A stretch of 64,000 bases of DNA, from the NCBI GenBank assembly GCA_022457155.1, contig JAJGOT010000311.1:654501-718500 (forward strand), given 5' to 3'. This document shows positions 57,831 through 64,000 of this stretch, piece after piece. Each line of letters starts with the position of its first letter. The stretch's first letter is position 1. The DNA comes from Cladopsammia gracilis. Lineage: Eukaryota > Cnidaria > Anthozoa > Scleractinia > Dendrophylliidae. The notes beneath the pieces are model-generated. The model was not told the DNA's origin. It did no database searches and saw only the letters and a list, made by a program, of their open reading frames with translations. A program made the position numbers and the translations under genes.

Positions 57831-58740
57831 ATGCGTGTACGACGTCGCAAGTGCTTCAATTTTTTTAAAACCGTAGTTTCATCTTATCAGGTCTTATCGG
57901 AGTAATAACACACATTTAAAATATTCAAAATGGAAAGAGAAAGCTTAAAAATACTCAGAAGCCGCTTTATAGAAAAAGAAGAGCTTTATTATATAAAGGG
58001 ATAAAATCTTGCTTCGAGGAACTTCATACTTTTATCAAGGCGGGGCGATATTTCTTCTTCGGAAGTCAGAACCGAAGGAGCGGAGTTTTAAAGAATTTTC
58101 AAGCAGCCGAGGGACTTAACGGTAAAAGAAATTACATTTTTCTATGGGAATTTATGTTGATATCAATTTGTGGTTGACTTTTTCTTTGTGTTCTCATTAG
58201 GTTTGGATAAATGTTTATAAAACGTGCTCAAATTCAGTCGGATTGACATCTTGAATTTCGCCATGTGCTCAGCCAGACAGCTCCTCAGGGGTTGAATTTT
58301 TTTTTACGTACTTTCATGTGCACGATTTTTTATTCTCTTAAATTTCTTCTGCAGGAATTTTTTTTTGTAATTGCCCAACCCCCCCCCCTCCCCCCACAAA
58401 AATGAAATGGTCCGTCCCTTAAGTCATAAAGCAGGAACAAAGCAAAGAAGAAACATGCAACAAACAGTGGCACACCACTTTTTACGTTTAATCGTGCAAA
58501 AGCTCTACTATAGATAAACGAAGCCATAGTTAATCGAGGTAGTGGTTATGAAACCTTGCAGACTTCAATGGCGATAACAGAGGAGCTACAATTTATATTG
58601 AACTGTACTTGACCGTGTACATTTTTTGTTTTTGATCACACTTCTGACTGAATAACTTCAGGGCAACATTTCTATTGGTCAGTTTCTCGAACAAAAGTTT
58701 AAAATATATTGTGCTGTGCACGGTCAAGGCTGAAAAGCAT

Positions 58741-59289
58741 TAAAGTGTATATGACAGTGACTTTTTTATTTGCTTGATCGAATCTACATGATGTCCTGAT
58801 AAGAAAATGGAAACAAATTTTTCGATATCGATTTTCCTTCTCCGCGTTTTAGCCGTCTAAACACGTGAAATTTCACTTCTGGTGTGTTACAAAATCGCGC
58901 AAGAAGAAAGACTGGAAATAGTCCGCTGTGACGTCAATACGGGAATGCCAGTGTCGCGGTTTCTCTGTTCCTCCGTTTTTTGGTGCGTGTTGCTACAACC
59001 ATAGACAACGCACCTTGATAGAACCATGTTTCTTCCTCAGGGCGCACCAAAAAATGTGAGGAACCAAGAAACCTCGACACTGGCATTCCTGTATTGACGT
59101 CACAGAGGACTATTTCCAATCTTTCTTCTTGCGGGGTTTTGTAACACACCGGAAGTGAAATTTCACGTGTTTAGACGGTTAGGCCGCGGAGAAGGAAAAT
59201 CGACATCGAAATTTTTTTTCTATTTTCTTATCAGGACATCATGTAGATTCGATCAAGCAAATAAAAAAATCACTGTCATATACACTTTA
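58741..59289. repeat. 549-bp palindromic element private to the distal duplicate
   Basis: TAAAGTGTATATGACAGTGA...GATCGAATCTACATGATGTC at the left, and its complement ending TCACTGTCATATACACTTTA at the right. The arms pair over most of the length, with a centre near 59,010-59,030. The proximal duplicate is not interrupted by it. Confidence 0.8.
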
Positions 59290-59435
59290 ACAAAAACATC
59301 GAATAAAGACATTTCTCAGGTTTCGTAACCATTGTGCTTACACTGTGTTGTTAACTATGACGAAATTGAACAGCATTACTTTAAACCTTTGTGATGAATG
59401 ATTCAAAATCAACAATAACTATAAACACTCGTCCG

Positions 59436-59768
59436 ATATATCTCCCGGAGGGGGGGGGGGGGGGGGAGATTCCATATAAACATGACGGGGTGCTCGTCGG
59501 AAATGTTCGAAAAACACCCTAAAAGGTACCAGAATCTCGTTTCATGGGTATCACTCAAAACCCCTAAGAGGTACCAATCCAAAACAACCCATCGCATTTT
59601 TCTGTCATATTTGTTTGGCTTAATACACTAAAGGGTGCCGCGATAATTCTAACCATGGTCATTTTAGATTTCAGCACCCTAAGCGGTACCAATCTACAAA
59701 TTTTGACCCCTTAAAGGTAAGACGAGCACCCCCGTCATTTTTATATGGGAGTCCCCCCCGGATATATC
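59436..59768. repeat. MITE, paralogue of 41,217-41,556
   Basis: Same ends and interior, so it was present before the duplication. Confidence 0.65.
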
Positions 59769-61107
59769 CAAGGAGCTGTTTCTAGTGTGTTTCTTTCACT
59801 GCTGTTGGTTATTCCCCGGCACTGAAATCACATTAATAGTTTTGCTTATCCGTGTTACAATAAGGTCCCTCTGTTTTTTTCTCGTGACACCAAGCCACTC
59901 TGTTTTTCTTTTTTAACATATATTACGTCTTTGACCCCAGTTTAACTATTGTCACACTGTTTGCTACTTGCTATTTCTCACATCAACAAATTAAAAGGTC
60001 TGAAATTAATCTAATTAGCCCTCCTATAAATGGTTTGAAACGCTAAAAATATTAAAAAGAAAGAAAATAATTCAAAGAAATTAAGCTAGAGCGGTTTTCA
60101 AATGACTTTCACAAAACCAAAACAAAAATCAATATATGGCCATTCACAACAAATACAAAGAACACCTTAACTCTCGGTAAAATCCTGCAACCAGTTCCAA
60201 GCGCCAGAAAACGCTTAGCCTGCGTAGCAGGCGCATGAAAATAAATATGGGCGCAACAAAGAACGGGGCGCACGATAGAGACACGCCTAGAAAACGCACA
60301 TTAACGTGTTTCGATGCTTCCTGTTGGTTGGAATAGTATGTCTGAATTCGTCGGGAATTTTAGTTTGAATTCACGGCGGTTGCTAGAAAGAAGAGGAATA
60401 GGGAGTTTTCCAACGCGCGACAACCGCAAGGGAAGGAGAGGCTACATCTGTGGTCCTGGCTCTCTGCGCCCCCGCTCGAATCCTCCCTCTCCCTGCTCTT
60501 TCTAGATCCTGTCGCGCATGTTAAATTTTGTGCGGGGTTATGCCGCCTATATCTTGACATTCTTGCAGATCCGCCATTTTTGTGAAATTAGACCCCACAA
60601 TGTATTGTGGGATACTATTCATCCTTCCTCTGCCCTATTTCAAACCGAAATAAGATCTTAGCCTGGAAACATGTCTCCACTTTTAGACCAAAACGACAAA
60701 ATTCTCTACCCAGTTTCAGATAGTAGGCAAAATAAGTTTCAAACCAAAATGGTCAAAATCTATACCATATTACAAATCAAACTGGCTCGCCAACGTTATC
60801 CTTTGGAACGGCATATACGGAGATAGTTAAGAGGTGAACTATTAGACTCCTGAGGGGGGGTGGGGGGGGGGGGTGATCTTGTCTGTGTTCCAATTTTTTT
60901 TCTCAGTGTCTCAAGTGCCATCAAGTGGTGCTTTTACAGTTGCAGGATACTTGTTTTCAAAATCACTAATTCCCAGCCCCTCAGAAATCTAATGGTTCGA
61001 CCCTAAATAGGGGAGTAACGCCATTAACTGCGAGTAAGCACCCTTACTTCTGACAGTCAATCGAAAACCGCTCTGCTTTATACTTGACGTATGTCAGTCG
61101 ACTTCTT

Positions 61108-63741
61108 TCACAATAAAATGGCGGCAAACAACATTGACAAAAACAGGCCAGCAGTTATGCTGACAGCGGATGCGCCCTCTGTAGGGACTGGAGGGGAACC
61201 TGCAGTCGTCCCTGTAGTAGTTTGTTCACCGACCAGGAAGCTAGCCTTGACTTTTCGGTCGTTGAGGTCCTGCACCGGACGGAAATTGTTCACAAGCGGT
61301 GAACCGCCTTCTTTCTTGAGACTGCGCAGAAGTTCAATCTAAAAAGAGAAACCACAGTGAGCGGTGGTTAATTGATAGCGAATTCATAGGTAATTGCTTC
61401 CCGGAAAACGCTTCTAAAGCGCGAGTAATCCATTTATTGGACTATAATTAATGAAGCACACAGCTTGACGCGAAAGCAAACGAAACAGGAGACGTCTCTG
61501 CGCGCGCAGGCAGGCTACTTGACTCGAGTTAAACTGCCGACTTCTTTGCTTTGACACAGGATCAAACAGGCCTGAAACTGAGCGGAAGACATTTTTTTTA
61601 GAATAAAGCGAATTGTGTTTCGTCAGTTCATGGTGTGGCTTTTGACCAGATTGGTCAGTCATTGTCAAGACTAAAAAAATCAAAGGGCTCTAAGAGCGAT
61701 CTCGTGAATACGAAACAACGTAAGGTTAAGTGCACAGATCGGTTTTAATTTTCCATATTAAGTTTGAAATCAAAGAATTGAAGAGTAAAACAGATTTTAA
61801 AGAACCAAAATATCCGAGCGTGATATAAATATGCATTGTGTGAAACGAGACTGTCGAGACAACTGGATGACGTAATAGAGAGATTAAGCTTCGCGCATAT
61901 TTCTCCCGCGAACGGCAGGGATGCAACTTTTGCTGTCTGGCGTTTGCCGTTTCTACGTGAAAGTGAGTAGTTTCGCGTTTGTCATGAACATGTGAATTAT
62001 TTTTTAATTTTCTAGTGGATTTATTTAACGATTCGAGGAAAAGTAAAGATAATCAATTACTGCAAGCTGGCGTTTGCCGTTTGCAGTTGACTTTGCCTAT
62101 TAACACAGGGGAATTAAAAAAGGTTTACTACAGCAATCATCTTTTAACACGTAATACACTGGGGAATTAATAAAAATTATAGATGATGGAACGAGTGAAA
62201 ATTTGCATATCTGTCCCTGTATACTATATCTCGTTTAACGCTTTGTGTATTCGCGAGATAAAAAATTTGCATATCTGTTCCTGTATACAATATCTCGTTC
62301 AACGCTTTGTGTATTCGCGAGAGAAAAAAAATTTGCATATCTGTCCCTGTATACTATATCTCGTTTAACGCTTTGTGTATTCGCGAGATAAAAAAATTTG
62401 CATATCTGTTCCTGTATACAATATCTCGTCCAACGCTTCGTGTATTCATGAGAGAAAAAAATTGCATATCTGTCCCTGTAAACTATATCTCGTTCAACGC
62501 TTTGTGTATTCGCGAGACAAAAAAATTCGCATATCTGTCCCTGTATACTATATCTCGTTCAACGCTTTGTGTATTCGCGAGATAAAAAATTTGCATATCT
62601 GTCCCCATATACTATATCTCGTTTAACGCTTTGTGTATTCGCGAGATAAAAAATTTGCATATCTGTTCCTGTATACAATATCTCGTTCAACGCTTTGTGT
62701 ATTCGCGAGAGAAAAAATTTGCATATCTGTCCCTGTATACTATATCTCGTTTAACGCTTTGTGTATTCGCGAGATAAAAAATTTGCATATCTGTTCCTGT
62801 ATACAATATCTCGTCCAACGCTTCGTGTATTCACGAGAGAAAAAATTTGCATATCTGTCCCTGTATACTATATCTCGTTCAACGCTTTGTGTATTCACGA
62901 GACAAAAAATTTGCATATCTGTCCCTGTATACTATATCTCGTTCAACGCTTCGTGTATTCACGAGATAAAAAAATTTGCATATCTGTCCCTGTATACTAT
63001 ATCTCGTTCAACGCTTCGCGTGTTCACGAGATAGAAAATTTGCATATCTGTCCCTGTATACTATATCTCGCTCAAAGCTTCGTGTATTCACGAGATAGAA
63101 AATTTGCATATCTGCCCCTGTATGCTATATCCCGCTCAACGCTTCGTGTATTCACGATAAAAAATTTGCATATCTGTCCCTGCATGCTATATCTCGCTCA
63201 ACGCTTCGTGTATTCACGAGATAAAAAATTTACATATCTGTTCCTGTATACTATATCTCGCTCAACGCTTCATGTATTGATGATAAAAAATTTGCATATC
63301 TGTTCCTGTATACTATATCTCGTTCAACACTTCGCGTATTCACGAGATGAAAATGATCTAGTCAGTTTAGTCCATATGCCTTTATCACGACCCGCCATTT
63401 TGTATAGAAACAAAAGATTTACGCCGCTAAGCCTCGCAGTGAAAAAGTTGAAAACGAGGTTAGGCGGGCAAAAACAAAGCATTTTATTCTCCGGGGAGTC
63501 AACATGGCCGCCGCGTGATAAAGGGCTATTCCTTTTAGTCGTTTATTGCTAATATGTTATCGGTAAGATACTTGTTACTATACCTGATACTGTGATATTT
63601 TGACGGTATTATTGAAAACTGTCCAGGTGACAGCCTCGTTGCAAGCGGGAGTGGTCAGCGAACCGCTGTATCGGAAGTAATTCTTCTTGTCCGCAGGCAA
63701 TAGGTTGATTAACGGGAAGGGCGATATTACTGACGTATTAC
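61108..63741 (-). CDS. alpha-carbonic anhydrase gene 2, last two exons (partial)
   Basis: Exons at 63,584-63,741 (158 nt, same length as gene 1 exon 6) and 61,108-61,338 (231 nt, 77 codons with TGA). The penultimate exon carries LLPADKKNYFRYSGSLTTPA with the active-site Thr and the disulphide Cys. The last exon carries RPVQDLNDRKVKASF and then a Thr/Gly/Pro-rich linker and hydrophobic tail (SITAGLFLSMLFAAILL), again a likely GPI signal. The linker is longer than in gene 1 and the residues before NLLPADK differ (GNTSVISPFPLI). Upstream exons with the zinc ligands must lie beyond 64,000, so activity cannot be judged. Splice sites are intact and no stop interrupts, so it looks like a live paralogue. 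Confidence 0.88.
62190..63350 (+). repeat. 64-bp intronic minisatellite, about 18 copies
   Basis: The unit contains ATTTGCATATCTGTCCCTGT, ATACTATATCTCGTTCAACG and CTTTGTGTATTCGCGAGA. Early units alternate TGTTCCTGTATACAATATC with TGTCCCTGTATACTATATC, and later units diverge (CTCGCTCAACGCTTCG). The long plus-strand frames here (up to 263 aa) only reflect the repeat. The array is in the last intron of carbonic anhydrase gene 2, while gene 1 has one unit. Confidence 0.9.
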
Positions 63742-64000
63742 CTGTGGAAATAGAGCAGAAAACAGAAAATCGATGAAGAACAGCGATAACTCTAGAAAGA
63801 ATGTACAAATCCCAAACATGGAACGCCGTATATAATTTACAAATCAAAGGCTCCTACGAGCCAACTCGTGAATGGAAACAACCTTCGGTCCCTCCCCTCA
63901 TCTACGCGTTTTGCTCCACCTAACCCCCTCCCCGCCAACTCCACCCCTTACGTCCAACTCCCCACCCTCCCCTCCCTCCAATACCGTCTCTAGGGGTAAG

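Larger units (their letters stand above)
58305..64000. repeat. segmental duplication, distal copy (runs off the window)
   Basis: Collinear with 40,690-46,305. Private features are the palindrome at 58,741-59,289 and the 64-bp minisatellite at 62,190-63,350. Similarity continues to the last base, so the duplicated unit is longer than 5.7 kb and about 17.6 kb from its partner. Confidence 0.9.

Noticed and set aside
62183..63552. Overlapping plus-strand frames up to 263 aa (ICISVPVYYIS repeats)
   Set aside because: Produced by a 64-bp minisatellite whose unit is not a multiple of three; no domain, and it lies in a carbonic anhydrase intron.

Overview
The window is eukaryotic: intron-rich genes with GT-AG splice sites, AT-rich introns, many short inverted-repeat elements, tRNA-derived SINE sequence and long minisatellite arrays. 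The mix of a secreted, probably GPI-anchored alpha-carbonic anhydrase in tandem copies, a metazoan-type Ty3/gypsy element and dense MITEs points to a cnidarian, most likely a stony coral or relative. That taxonomic call is inference; no rRNA or mitochondrial marker is present.

Layout. 1-3.1 kb holds dispersed repeats. 3.12-7.88 kb is a decayed Ty3/gypsy retrotransposon on the minus strand, with two short LTRs and gag-protease-RT-RNase H-integrase broken by one nonsense codon and two frameshifts. 8-10.5 kb carries palindromes, including a perfect 96-bp inverted repeat. 10.58-38.25 kb is the most interesting part. It is bounded by similar inverted repeats of about 67-90 bp and contains two convergent multi-exon genes. 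The first is a plus-strand KDZ (Kyakuja-Dileera-Zisupton) superfamily transposase (15 coding exons, 11,072-22,041). The second is an intact 10-exon minus-strand gene (29,296-33,957, 725 aa) joining an HMG-box-like N-terminus, a long Thr/Pro repeat and a PHD finger. Two large satellites lie inside: a 112-bp array between the gene 3' ends, and a 196-bp array between the PHD gene and the right end. The 196-bp units resemble the terminal repeat. I read the whole interval as one roughly 27.6-kb DNA transposon carrying a chromatin-reader-like cargo gene.

38.25-58.3 kb: relics and repeats, then a complete seven-exon alpha-carbonic anhydrase gene on the minus strand (42,970-52,690, 316 aa, all three zinc histidines present). 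58.3-64 kb duplicates 40.7-46.3 kb and carries the last two exons of a second carbonic anhydrase gene that continues past the window. Comparing the duplicates shows which MITEs inserted after duplication and gives an empty site for one of them.

The carbonic anhydrases would interconvert CO2 and bicarbonate at the cell surface, in corals typically tied to calcification or carbon supply to symbionts. The remaining content is mobile or formerly mobile DNA. Exon boundaries were read by eye from splice consensus and phase continuity, with no transcript or database support.
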